Below, piece by piece: positions 44,616 through 55,757 of a stretch of 64,000 nucleotides of DNA. The stretch lies in the NCBI GenBank assembly GCA_015501595.1, contig JADNRX010000015.1, positions 248,001 to 312,000 on the forward strand. Reading direction: 5' to 3'. Position numbers and translations under genes: made by a program. The notes beneath the pieces were generated by a model. That model was not told where the DNA came from. It searched no databases and worked only from the letters and a program-made list of their open reading frames with translations. The DNA comes from Hymenopellis radicata. Taxonomy: Eukaryota > Basidiomycota > Agaricomycetes > Agaricales > Physalacriaceae. How positions within the stretch are numbered: the stretch's first letter is position 1; every line of letters begins with the position of its first letter.

Positions 44616-46713
44616 ATGAACTCAAAGCAAACAGATGATAGTTGCAGTATTCGCCAACGGAAAGCCGCTCAGACTATCCAACGACACTGGAGAAAGACGA
44701 AAGAGAGCAACCTGCGCCGCGAGACCCTCAGCACTGATCTTCGGTGGAAGGATGCCGCTATTCATGCACAACTCAAGGTAAGTACGCGGGCACCCGTAGA
44801 TTAATCGATCTTGACGTACAAGTGCTGTAGATGGACAGAATAGCCGCGGACAAGGGCAAGAACTCCCCCAAGGACCGCTGGAAACGCGCTGCGTTCTTTG
44901 TTAGGCGACTGCAGGACGGTAACGACGCGTTGAGTGGTAAGGGGGTACCTCTGGAGAAAACGGGCGCACGGGTCAAACGTCTTGAGACGCAGCATTGGTT
45001 GGAGCTCATAGACGGGTGAGTATACGTCCTTGTCTCCTGCGTGATCTCACCGATTCCTAGTAAACATCGTTATGGCTCGAACTGTTGAGTAATCCTTTAT
45101 GAGAACGAAATCCACAGCTGACGGTTGTTCTCCAGTGAAGGTGCGTTCTCAGTTCAAACGAGGCGCGAGTTCAAACGGCGACGTTAGTGGTATCACAGAC
45201 GATGGCAGGAAGAAGATACTTCAGACAATTTCTTTCATTGGTGTCACAGTTCGCGTTTCTTTGCTGCCTCGAACTAACGAGTAATAGGCTCGACCGTGGT
45301 GAAGGTAGATCGTTGAGTCTGGACGAATGTCCGCGCGAACAACTGGACGAAGAGGCAGGTGACATTTCTACTTGAGCAATGTGAAGGCTGCTGATGATGT
45401 TTTGAGCTAGAGAATCCAGTATGTGTTACGCGCTGTCCTGGACGCTCAAGGCTGATCAACGCTAGATATCTTTCTGCAGAACAACGTGCGTCGTACAAAT
45501 GTTGTGGAGGATACTCATGAACGGTCTAACTTTAAACAGGGCTCAACTACCTTGCCAGCGTTGATTCAGAAGGGAAACTGCGGTGGGCCAGAAATAATGA
45601 ACTGATAGACACGACTGCTGGCCATTGGAAGGATTCCGGGGACGGAAAAGGCGTAATTCCAGAAGATAGTATTCCGGATCGCCCTCCGCCAGAGAGGCGG
45701 GGAAGCTTCTCCTCAAGCCTTGCCAGTCAGGAATCGGTAGTCGCTCAGCATTATGCTGGAGACGACAACAACGGCCGAAGCAAGCTTGCTAGGGTGTTTC
45801 ACCAGTACTTCACGGTAAAGGGCACTTTCGACAGACTTCTCCGGAAAACTATACGGAAGAATACCTGGATATATATCACGGCGAGCTCCATCACTTTTTG
45901 AGGAATCTGTTCACAGTGCTTATTCACTTTGCAGGATAAAAACTGTAAGTCGGTACTTTGGTTCGAGTACTACGGTACATGTTAATTAGACTCCAGTCAA
46001 TATCTTCATTGGTATAAAAGGTACAAGGTCTTTCTTGCTTTACGGGCTCTTCCAAAGTTCTTATTCATTCGCAGAAACCGGAACTTTCCAGCACTCTACA
46101 TTCTTGCAGGAGGACTGGTGACATCTGCCGGTTTAATATCCGTTAAAGACGGCGTCATATATACGTTGTCGCCGCTTTCGGGACACTACAGGCGTGTATC
46201 ATCTCCGTGCATTTATCGCTTACATCTACTGACGCGAATATCAGAACAACTGTTGACGTATGTCTCGATTTCACTGAAGCTTTACAAGTTCATTACTAAC
46301 CCTTGTATTTGAGCATTTCCACCGATTCATCAAAGTATTGAATGAGCGTGGCGTCGATATGCATAAAGCTAGAATCAGCAAGGCTGGGGCTACTCTATGG
46401 GGGCGAGTCGCCGCTATCTCTTACTTGAGTGACCGGAAGGCTGACTTTCCTTCTCTGCAGAATTGAACACCTTGCAAAGTGGAAAAAGTCTAAAGACGTC
46501 TTCGTGGGTAAGGGGAAGAAGGAGATTAAGGGCGCAGCGCAAAAGGTACAGCGCGCGACAACAAGCAATAGCGAAGGCGACGGTGACGATTCGAGTTGGA
46601 AGAAGCATGTTCTCCTTGATCGTGAGAGGAAGAAAGCGGAACAGGATCCCGGCCAATCGCAACCTGAAGCGACGAAGGAAAGGGAGAGTGCGTGGAAAGT
46701 TGGGAAAGTTTGA
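44616..46713 (+). CDS. IQ-motif protein of a mushroom-specific family
   Basis: The first exon has an IQ motif (RKAAQTIQRHWRKTK), a calmodulin site, followed by LSTDLRWKDAAIHAQLK. The next exons give KDRWKRAAFFVRRLQD, VKRLETQHWLELID, KHRYGSNLK, then WYHRRWQEEDTSDNFFHW, LDRGEGRSLSLDECPREQLD, RYLSAEQRAS, WLNYLASVDSEGKLRWARN and YITDKN. They continue with VNIFIGIKETGTFQHSTF, GGLVTSAGLISVKDGVIY and TLSPLSGHYR. The order KHRYG, NFFYWLD, LRWA, TFQHSSFL and LSPLSGHYR is familiar from a large basidiomycete family of unknown role. One G seems to be missing near 46109, and the junction near 45360-45470 is unsettled. The C-terminus is lysine-rich (KSKDVFVGKGKKEIKGA). It could be intact or a young pseudogene. 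Confidence 0.75.
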
Positions 46714-46781
46714 AGGGCAGACTGTGAATGTATGTTACAGAATATATCTTACAAGTGCATTGTATACCATTTGATTACGCC

Positions 46782-47563
46782 TCAAGCCCTCGTCCACTGG
46801 CTCTCGATCTCTGATACGCCTACCGGTAATGCTGCCTGAAGGTATCATGAGTCGCAGGATGTCAAAGTCGAGAGGAAGGAACAGACCTTCTCGTCGTAAT
46901 CGCTCCATTCTCCTTCGCTCATGTCGACTTCGGGGAAGACGGTACCCTTCATTCCAACGCATTTCCAGGTTCCCTGAAAATGGGTATCAGCGTGAAGAAA
47001 GTAATCAGTGGACGACATACACTGGGATCAAAGCCCACCAACTCCAATCCTCGGCACTCAATCTTCAACAACGGCGCAAACTGAGCGTTCTCGGCGCTGT
47101 AAGGTGTGGGAGGAGCGGGATCGAATTTCGCGGAACTTTCGCGTTTGCCTGCAATGGATGTCGTCAGATTGGCGTATTTTATCGTAGTACAGCGTCAACA
47201 TACACATCCCGCATCGCCAGACAAAGTTTGCAGTGGCGCCTTTGCCTCCGGATACTTCGCGTTCTTCCTATGTCGGAATGAGTTGTGTGGCTTGGTCAAT
47301 CAGCGAGCAATAACCTTGCGGTTGATTGACACGAGCTTGGGATGCTCTTCATGGCAGCTGTTACATTTCACCTGGACAACACTCAGAGACTGACGAAATG
47401 ACCACCGGGGCGACGACGGACTCTAAAGAAATACTCAAAGTGATTCGAGGCGGGGACAAGATCGGTGACATTCTCGAGCTCAGCCTTTATTGAAAGCAGC
47501 AGGACCTGTTCAGAGCCAGTTGATTCGTTGACATGGACGCCGACGATCTGGGCTTACCACCAT
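46782..47563 (-). CDS. CXXC zinc-binding protein (CZIB / DUF866)
   Basis: This gene has no long open frame. It must be rebuilt from seven small exons. Exon 1 is only ATG-GTG (47558-47563). Then come LLLSIKAELENVTDLVPASN, HFEYFFR, VKCNSCHEEHPKLVSINRK, EREVSGGKGATANFVWRCGM, CKRESSAKFDPAPPTPYSAE, IECRGLELVGFDP, and GTWKCVGMKGTVFPEVDM. They are followed by SEGEWSDYDEK and AALPVGVSEIESQWTRA, with the stop at 46782. The two CxxC pairs (CNSC and CGMC) are the zinc ligands of the family, and SEGEWSDYDEKA matches the end of human C1orf123. All introns have GT-AG borders and stay in frame. The molecular role is unknown, but the protein is widely conserved. Confidence 0.87.
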
Positions 47564-47633
47564 GGTGTGAGCAGAGGCGCGTGTTGATACTTGTTGTGCA
47601 GAGGCCTGTAGGCTTCCTTTTCCTCCTCCCAAG

Positions 47634-48682
47634 ATGGCGGCATTCCTGCCTCGCCTATTCACGCGTCAAGCTGCCCTAAAAAGCGCGCGCGCCGTCCCGT
47701 CGCTCTCTGCGCGGCCGTACTCGAAACGTGTAAAACGTAAACAGGATGAGGACGACGCGATGGAAGACGACCCCAAAGCCGACGACGGCATGGAAAACTA
47801 TGGCGACCCAGAGAAAATATCGGGCATACAGTTGACGCCCAAAGACTATGAGGATATCCTCGATGACGACTATGAGGACGATGACACTGTCACTCTGGGT
47901 CATCTCCAACTCCAACGCCAGCGGGAGACCTTGCAGTACCTGCGTCTCATAGAACACGAGATGCCCAAACTTGTCGGTGTGTTTACTGCTCTGTTATATC
48001 TCGAAAGGATATCCTTAACAGTGTTTCGTGTAGCATACCGAAAACCCTTCATCCGGCCGACGCCAGAGACACCTCTCGTGGTCAGGTCCATATCGTACGG
48101 CGGAGAACCACATCCTGCCACCGCTAAACGCGTCGTCACCGTTGCTGTAGACGACCTCCCGCTGGAGAGCGAAGATGCCGTTCACCGCTTCAAGCTCCTG
48201 GCCGGTCCACGCTGGTCACCGCGTCCTCCCGCCGACGGCGGAATAAGTAACTTGGACGAATGGGGCAACGGATACGTCAAAATAGCCTGCGAAAGCTTTC
48301 CCGACCCAGAGATGAATCTGCGGTGGGCTAGCGACGTGGTGAACAGGTTATTAAAGGAAGCAAATGTACGTCTACGCGCCGCTATCTATACCCAGCTTTT
48401 TTATAAAGTCTACAGGCCCCAACGTCCGACAAATTCCGAGACGTGCCTCTAGACTTGCGACACATATTCGCCAAGGCGCGCAAAGCAAAACGCGGAGAAC
48501 ATTTGCGTGGCCGTCTATATCAACGACCGACCAAGCATGATTTCCCTCAGGAATGGTTACCACGAATGCCCGAGGAACCTGAAGAGGCGGAGGATTTTGA
48601 GCAGGATTCAACTCAACCACAGTCGGAGCAGAATGAGGATTTGAAGGGTAGGGAGGAGCTACTGCCGAGGCTGCTGGTCTAA
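47634..48682 (+). CDS. Mitochondrial small-subunit ribosomal protein mS35
   Basis: A basic presequence (MAAFLPRLFTRQAALKSARA) marks mitochondrial import. The body contains QYLRLIEHEMPKLV, joined across an intron to AYRKPFIRPTPETPLVVRS. It continues with ISYGGEPHPATAKRVVTVAV, RFKLLAGPRW, DEWGNGYVKIACESFPDPE and MNLRWASDVVNRLLKEAN. After a second intron, KFRDVPLDLRHIFAKAR and HDFPQEWLPRM follow. KLLAGPRW, GYVKIACESFP and the FPQEWLP end are shared with fungal Rsm24/mS35. The tail is acidic. It is divergent from CZIB, with only about 70 bp between starts, and convergent with RRP15. Confidence 0.88.
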
Positions 48683-48711
48683 AATAGATATATTAATGGC
48701 ATAATCGTCTC

Positions 48712-49484
48712 TTAGACTTTTGACACTATCCCTCCAGACCGAATCATGTCGAAAAAGTCGTCTTTCTCAACCGCAGCTGAAGAGAACTGAGAAGGCGCCT
48801 TTGCTATAGGCAAATAAACATACCTGGTTTCCCTCTCCCGATTAAATTGTCTTTCTTGCTCTTTTTATTCATCTTCCCTTCGATTGTAGGCGCTGCAAGA
48901 CGCGGTTTTCCGCTACCTTTCGCGGCTTTCTTTTCTTCTTCAGTGTTTGCGGCGGCGGTTTGTGATTGTTGAACAGCGTTGAATAGTTTTACCACTAAAG
49001 AGATGATTAGATCGAGCGCGAAAGATGACTTTGAGTAGAACGCACCACCGCGTTGAGCAACTTTGCGCAATGCTCTTTCGCTCTCACCGCCCCAGCCTCC
49101 AATAACATCTGTTATCCTGTTTTTGTCCTCCTTCTCTCTCCTTTCCAACTGCAGCACCTTCTTCGCCTTTGACTCTAGTTTTTCATCATTCCGTCTCCGT
49201 GCTAATGACGGCTTGAGCGATAGAGGTAGATCTGTAGGTGCCTCTGTGCTCAGTAGCGACTGTAGAGTAGCTCCAAAGTTTGAGGGCGCAGTAGCGCGTA
49301 TTTTCCGCTTTTTCGTTTGCTGCGATTTTTTTGGTTTGAGGTTTAGGATTTCCTCTTCGTCGCCGGACGCGTCTTCTGATATGTCGCTGCCGGATTCATC
49401 GTCGGATGGGAGGTTATCGACGTCGTTGTCTGAGCTTTCTTTCTCTTCAGAGAGACGTTGTCGTTTTTGTGGCGGCATGGACAT
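48712..49484 (-). CDS. RRP15: Ribosomal RNA-processing protein RRP15
   Basis: RRP15 is a nucleolar factor for the 27S pre-rRNA of the 60S subunit. The start at 49484 gives MSMPPQKRQRLSEEKES and an acidic stretch (DDESGSDISEDASGDEEE). The conserved core is NFGATLQSLLSTE, SLKPSLARRRNDEKLESKAK, KVLQLERREKEDKNRITDVI, ERALRKVAQRGVVKLFNAVQ and QSQTAAANTEEEKKAAKG. The end is NLIGRGKP, then AAVEKDDFFDMIRSGGIVSK in the last exon. A short first intron interrupts RGV. The lysine-rich C-terminus and single VKLFNAV block are diagnostic. Confidence 0.92.
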
Positions 49485-49991
49485 GATGGTGATGATGGAC
49501 GTATTAGAAGAAGATACTTGGCGATCATAATGACCTCTTGCCGCCTACATTATCCGGACTCTTGAGCAACTCGCTGTCGAGAAAAGGCAGCAACGGGCGA
49601 TGTATGTTACTATGTTACTATATTGGAAACCGCTACCCATATAATGCGATAATTGTTCTTTAAATTGAACGGCTCGTTTCGACCTCAGCAGTCTTCAAAT
49701 AACTGGGTATCTTTTACTGATGTGCTTGAGAGAGAAATGTGCGCAAACTTATACAGAGACCATGACGGCGGCAAGGAGAGATCACGTTTCCTCAATTCGG
49801 CGTTGAAGCCCCTTCCTTTCCACGATCACCAGCGTCCAAGAAACGTCGATAGCCCCGCTGCTGCCTCAGCAGACGATATACCTCCAACCTCCAAATAATC
49901 AGCAGACATCGTCGTCGTCTAGGACGGCACTGGAACTTGTCGTAGGACCCGCCCAAGATCACTGCCAACCGCGGCATTCTAACGTGTCAGA
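49485..49991. other. Shared promoter region of RRP15 and the DIL-ankyrin gene
   Basis: About 500 bases between divergent starts. A short tandem TACTATGT motif is at 49604-49620. An 81-codon frame at 49653-49898 shows no homology or splice support, so I do not call it a gene. Confidence 0.5.
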
Positions 49992-52900
49992 ATGGCGTCG
50001 ACCTCCATACACGACATGAACATTCAAGTCGAGCCAGATCTCCACCCATTGTACCCGTCGACGGCGTACATTGCCGTACTTTTGTCGTCGCATTCCGGTC
50101 TCACACCAGACCAAAAGGCGAAGCTCGTCAGTCACTGCCTTGCGCGTTCTTGCATGTTCGCCGAGTTATCCGTACTCCAATATCTCCTCTCCGACTCGCA
50201 TTGCCAGAATTTTGTCGACCTCAACACTCGAGACGAGGATGGACAGGGTCTGATCTCGTTGACCATTTACGGATTCGGTGCAGACTCTGACAGAGATATC
50301 GAGCGAGAGGAATGTGTTAGATTACTAGTCCAACAAGGCGCGGATCTGAGTCCGGACAACAGTGAGCATCCATCCGTTGCATTTCGACATGCGCTAACCA
50401 CGCGCCTGCCAGACGGCTGGACTCCGCTTCATCACGCCGTGTTACTATCACCCCCGACTCTCGTGTCATATCTAATGACACATGGCTGCTCACCATTTGA
50501 TGTTACTCGCAGAAATCTGACGCCTCTCGACATTGTCACCGCTCATTCATTGATTCCTGGCAGAGATGATGTCGCCCTCCTCCTTGAGGAAGCTATGCGC
50601 GGTGAAGGCTGGACGGGTGGCAGAATGGAGGAACGAAGGCGTCTCTTTGACGAGCGCGTCAAACGGAGAGGCAAACAGAAGGGTGTCCAAGAGGATATAG
50701 GCAAAGTTCTCGGTGTACACCCAAAGTGGTGGGGACCTGACTCGGATGATTCTTCGTCGGACTCTGATTCAGACGATGAGGATATGGATGATGCCACCGT
50801 CTTCGTACGTTCTCCGTAGACATTCCTTTGCGCCACCTAATGACAAAGAGACAGACGCCGCCTGCAGATTATTCATCGATGCTTGTCTTCTCTCCTCTGG
50901 CTCTGCCGCAGATCTTCGACTCCCTTATCACCAACTTTCAGCCTTCTCTGCGCGATGCCACGCCGGCGAATACATTATACATGCTCGCACGATTCGCCTG
51001 TTTAACATGCGACCACACATGGCTCGAGGACTTGATTATTGGCGCGACTGACGCCATAGAAGATACGTTCTTCGTATGTCGATCTCCCCTTTTCGGCCCG
51101 GCCTATAACCAGCTAACGCACTTTAGAATCGCGCGGAGGACGTCACTTGCCTCGTGTTTTGGCTTTACAATACTACACTATGGCTTCATTTGATGCAGTG
51201 TGATACCTCTATCAGTGAAGCTTGTGAGATGCTGGGTTCCTTCGAATTGATAGAAGAGGTGATAAACTCCGTCTTTGGTATGTCTTTTCGGGCCCTCAAA
51301 TTTTTAATCATCTCAATCCTACTTATAGTGTTCGTTATCCGTTTCGCCGAGAGGCGCGTAGACCAGCTCCTGGATCCGGCGCTATTGGATTACTCGGCCT
51401 TGGGCTCCGATTTTGAGTCCGTACAATTTGAATCTGAGTGGTCTATTCTTCGCCCTTTTACGGGGAAAAAGAAACCAACTCCAGCAGCTACCAACACTCT
51501 TCGTGCACCACCGTCCTCACCTCCCAGTCCCGGCCGACCGGCATCTCCTACACCTACACAAGCCACCATATCTCCTTCTGCATCGAAAGCATTTTCCTCA
51601 CTCAGACAGAGCATTGCACGAGGTCGTTCGGGTTCAACTGCCCAGACGCCTCTGCACTCTTTGTTCCCCGCGCCTCCGCCTTGCCCCGACGACCTTGTGG
51701 CGTTCCTCACGGCTTTACACACGCTACTTACACTTTCTGACATAAATCCGGCGTTAATTACGCAGCTCTGGTCTCAAGTCATGTATTGGACATCGTGTAC
51801 GTACTTGAATTGTGGGGGCAGCTGCCGCTTACTGACAGTCTGGGCAGGTGAGATGTTTAATCGCATCTTGACTAGGAAAAAGTATCTTTGCAGGTAAATT
51901 GATAGACCTTGAAACCCGTCCTATTTGCTCATCGTGTTCTATTAGGTCAAGAGCTGTCCAAATCGGAATGAATCTGAGCAGTATCGAGGAATGGGTTGGG
52001 GCGATGTCACTTCCACGCGGGGTTCAATCCCACTTTGCCCCCGTTAGAGAACTTTTGAACTGGTTGCAGGTTCGGTTTCCAACTCAACTCTTGGCATGTT
52101 AACTGATCATACCATACAGTGTCTCTCTTCAATCACGGCGTTTGATAACCTCGTTGCTACCATTCAAACGATGAAATCTTTGAATCCTTTACAGGTAACA
52201 TTGACCTTGGTCTATCACGTTGTCCCTGGGCTGACACTGGACAGATGCGACGCGCTGTTCGGGATTACAAGTATGAGGTCAACGAGGGACGCATGACGGA
52301 TGAATGCATTCAATATTTGACTCAGCTTCAGAAGGACTGGGAGAGGCATCGCGTGAAACTCGGAGTTGAGGCTCTGCGAAGAGAGGTGATGCTGCCTGTT
52401 CAGACCTGTCGACTTGATTAAAGATTAACGTCTTCTTAGATGGGCGAGCGCGATCGTGAAAGGGACGACAGTGGCGCTTCTTCTGTTAACGGATCTTTCG
52501 TCGAGCAGTCCGGCCATCCCGGAGATTCATCGGTCGACTCTATTGAGACGATGTCTTCCATGGGAGGACAGCAGAGCATTGACATGCTTTTCGACAAGGA
52601 CGAAAGAAATTCGACTTGGGAGCCTGTCAAGCCTCCCCAGGTTCTCGGGGAACTGTTGGACTCTCGTCATATGCTTCCTCTTCTATTCCCTTCTGACCCT
52701 CGACTGCTTGCGGCTGTTCCTACCAGACTGCCACTTGCGGACGATAGTCGAAGGCGTCCAAGTCCCCTTCTGACACCTGACTCGAGGAGCGAGAGCTTTA
52801 GCATTGCAAGTCAACAGCGACCCCTCTGGCGCTCGCGACACAAGAAGGTTCGGCAAGTTGGTGCCAGCACGTTGAAATGGGTGGATGGGATCCGCTCGGC

Positions 52901-53066
52901 TTCGCGATGGGGTCGGCCAGTACTGGATGAAGAGTTCCAGTCCGACGATGAAGACACCAAGCTGAAGGTGGATACTCATTCAACTCCACTTACTCGGAAA
53001 CCGTCTGGGCGTGGAAAAGGCAGAGCAAGTCATGGCGGTGGCGAGTTGACGCCAATAGATCACTAG
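49992..53066 (+). CDS. Ankyrin-repeat and DIL-domain protein
   Basis: The N-terminus has helical ankyrin repeats (residues about 20-190), such as RLLVQQGADLSPDN and GWTPLHHAVLLSPPTLVSYL, followed by a basic helix (RRLFDERVKRRGKQKGVQED). An acidic linker (DSDDSSSDSDSDDEDMDDA) leads to a DIL domain with TLYMLARFACLTCDHTWLED, CLVFWLYNTTLWLHLMQCDT and LTALHTLLTLSDINPALITQ. It also has TSCEMFNRILTRKKYLCRSR and IGMNLSSIEEWVGAMSLPRG. DIL is the cargo-binding part of class V myosins, here without a motor. Fungal homologues have the same ankyrin-DIL order. The C-terminus is Ser-rich and basic. Seven or more introns. Membrane or cytoskeleton traffic is likely. Confidence 0.85.
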
Positions 53067-53429
53067 ATATCACTAATTTATTTACCACTCAACCACCGTG
53101 TGTCCGAGCATACCCTCTGTCGTCTGCTGCTTTTATGATTTAAACTACACGAGAAATACAAAAACTGTACACTGTTCTTGGCGCATAAAAGCGCTCAATG
53201 CCTCCCCTAAGAGCTCCAAAGATGCGCCATTAACGCTACAGCCGCGTTGACTCCGGAGCCAGATCCTGCCATCAGTGGCAAAACAATCCGGCAACCGTAG
53301 CGGTTGATCGCCTTTTAGCACTGCTTTCGCTGCGCGGAAAACCATTTAAAACTATCTGCTTCCAACTACCATCTTTTCCAAATCTTTCTCTTCTTATACT
53401 TCATCTTCACGTTCACGAACTAACTTATC
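53067..53429. other. Promoter region of the rhomboid gene
   Basis: About 360 bases with no supported gene. A CT-rich run near 53375-53410 lies just before the start at 53430. Confidence 0.45.
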
Positions 53430-55517
53430 ATGGCGGATTCCCCCATCACGACTATTCCTCTGTAAAGCTAGTCACCACTGACAACCAACATCTCACCACA
53501 CGCGACGACACGACGTTGCAGCGTGCCAACACCAATCTGACGACGAGCTCACGCAGCTCATATGCACCCCAAGAAGACGATGCCTTTGACCCGACCAAGT
53601 TGGGAGAAAAGGGTGACTCCAATCTCGTGCGGGGAGCGAGTATGAGGAGTCGGAGTACTTCGCCCTATCCAGGCGACATCAAACACAACGCATATACCGA
53701 CGATGACTACTATAACCATACCCAACCTGACGAAAGCCAGTCGTCGTTAGTGCGCAACGCGGCAGATGTTGGGCGCTCAGGGAACAACTACGAAGACCTC
53801 GGTACGCTGTTCGACTTGCTCCTTTACAGCAGCTGTTCTCATTAATGCACTTAGAATACGCTGATCCATATAACAACACCCGCGCCCCGCCTGTTCCCGA
53901 AAAGTCTGGCCCATTAGCCAAGCTCCTCGGTGGTGGTGGCGCTGGTCGATATCCCCTGGAGCAGAGAATAGAAGACAAGAAGCGGGGCATAGGGCGTCAA
54001 AGACATCCCTTCCTTGGTATGCTGCGCATCGCTTCATCCATCTCCTCCGAAAGTGTGCTGATTTTCCTCCTAGTGTGGATACTAACCACCATAATGGTCT
54101 CCGTGTTCATATACGAACTTGTTGTCAACTCGCGGGAGCAAGGCAGTCCCGTCTCCTTCAAGGTGCGTACCCCCGGCTGGTCCGAGCTGTCGCCCGGCTC
54201 ATCATCTATGGACACAGCCTGTCGTGAATTACATGCTTGGCCCAGCCTCCGCAGTTCTCATCAATGTTGGCGCGCGCTTCCCTGCGTGTATGAAACTGGT
54301 CGACGACATTCCGCCTACGTTCCAATTGGGCTGTGTGTTTATCTTCCTGTGTTGTTGACCCGCTGATATCTAATTGCTTTGCATAGGTATGAACAACACC
54401 GCGAACCCGGTAGACTCGGACAAGATCTGTACTGTTGAGGATATCTGTGGGTTCGGTGGATTCCACGATGCGGATCCTAATCAGTGGTACCGGTAAGGCG
54501 CACTCTTTCGATTCACTCGATGCACAACTCTGAGTATCGATAGTTTCATCCTACCGATCTTTATACACGCGGGATTCATCCATATTGCTCTCAATATGCT
54601 CGCTCAGCTGACTCTCTCGGCTCAAGTACGCTTTCAACGTTAGCGCGATACAAGATAGTTTTATTAACACCCTTCAGATTGAGCGAGAAATGGGCTCGGG
54701 CGGCTTTTTCTTCACTTACTTTGCCGCTGGCATATTTGGGTATGACTGGGCTGCCTCCTTCTTTTGACGTGTACTGAACCGTTTCAGAAACGTGTTTGGC
54801 GGTAACTTTTCACTTGTCGGTGTTCCCTCGGTGGGCGCCAGTGGTGCTATCTTTGGTACTGTGGCGGTGCGTACACAGTCTACTGAGAGGTTCTTGATGT
54901 GCTGACGGCATACTCAGGTAACGTGGGTTGACCTCATCGCGCATTGGAAGTACCAGTACCGACCTGTGAGGAAGGTCAGTCTCCTTTGGCTTGGAAATTC
55001 TATCTTGAAGTATAACCGTTTCTCAGCTCATTTTCATGATCATCGAGTTGTGCATCGGTATTGCAATCGGTTATATACCCTATGTCGACAACTTCGGTAA
55101 GTGCTGTCTTAAGAGATAAGACACCGACTGACAAGTGTTTTAGCTCACATCGGTGGTTTCCTCATGGGATTACTGGTTGGAACGGTGTTCTACCCTGTCA
55201 TTAGCGAGACAAAACGGCATAAGATGATTACATGGGGTTTCCGAATCGTTGCCATACCTTTGGCTATAATTCTTTTCGTTGTTCTCACAAGGAACTTTTA
55301 CACTGCAGATCCTTACGCTGGTGAGTGCAGGATCTATACCGCTGGTCTTCGTTGATTTACTGGGATATATAGCTTGTGATTGGTGTCGGTATCTATCATG
55401 CTGGCCGACGGCGTCGAACGACCACTGTCATGGCACAGGTATGTACAGCTACTGTTCTCATGTTTACGTGCAGCTGACGAGATGGTGCTCGCAGGTTTAA
55501 CAACCTCGACGTCGTAA
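53430..55517 (+). CDS. Rhomboid-family intramembrane serine protease
   Basis: Rhomboids cut membrane proteins within the bilayer. A long cytosolic N-terminus (RANTNLTTSSRSSYAPQE ... RSTSPYPGDIKH) precedes the first helix (VWILTTIMVSVFIYELVV). Then come GPASAVLINVGARFPACMKL, the loop CTVEDICGFGG, QWYRFILPIFIHAGFIHI, ALNMLAQLTLSAQIEREM, GNVFGGNFSLVGVPSVGASG with the catalytic Ser in GASGAIFG, and VDNFAHIGGFLMGLLVG with the catalytic His. A further helix ends the core. About ten introns. Exon 1 (MADSPITTIP) is out of phase by one base with exon 2, so a G may be missing at 53462 or another start is used. The Arg/Trp loop and the catalytic dyad support an active enzyme. Confidence 0.87.
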
Positions 55518-55757
55518 GTAGCTATGTATGCGGACGTAGAATAATTATACTGGCACGGACATTTAAATTGACGATATATCTGTTCTCTGTATACCACCAA
55601 TAATATTACTTTCAGTCAGAAAATGTACCCACAAGCGCCTACATAATTATGTAAGGTAGTAAGTACCTTGTTCTTTAAGCGCTCTACTCCTCACCAGGAC
55701 CCCGCCTCCCTCCTTACTTTTTTTTGATGTTATAGGCCACTGTTCACCATCGGAAGC

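Noticed and set aside
49653..49898. 81-codon frame between RRP15 and the DIL-ankyrin gene
   Set aside because: No family, and no splice site that joins it to the next gene in frame. It could be a leader ORF, but this cannot be supported.
52015..52035. GGTTCAATCCC, similar to a tRNA B box
   Set aside because: It lies in the coding frame of the DIL-ankyrin gene (LPRGVQSH) and no A box or cloverleaf can be drawn around it.
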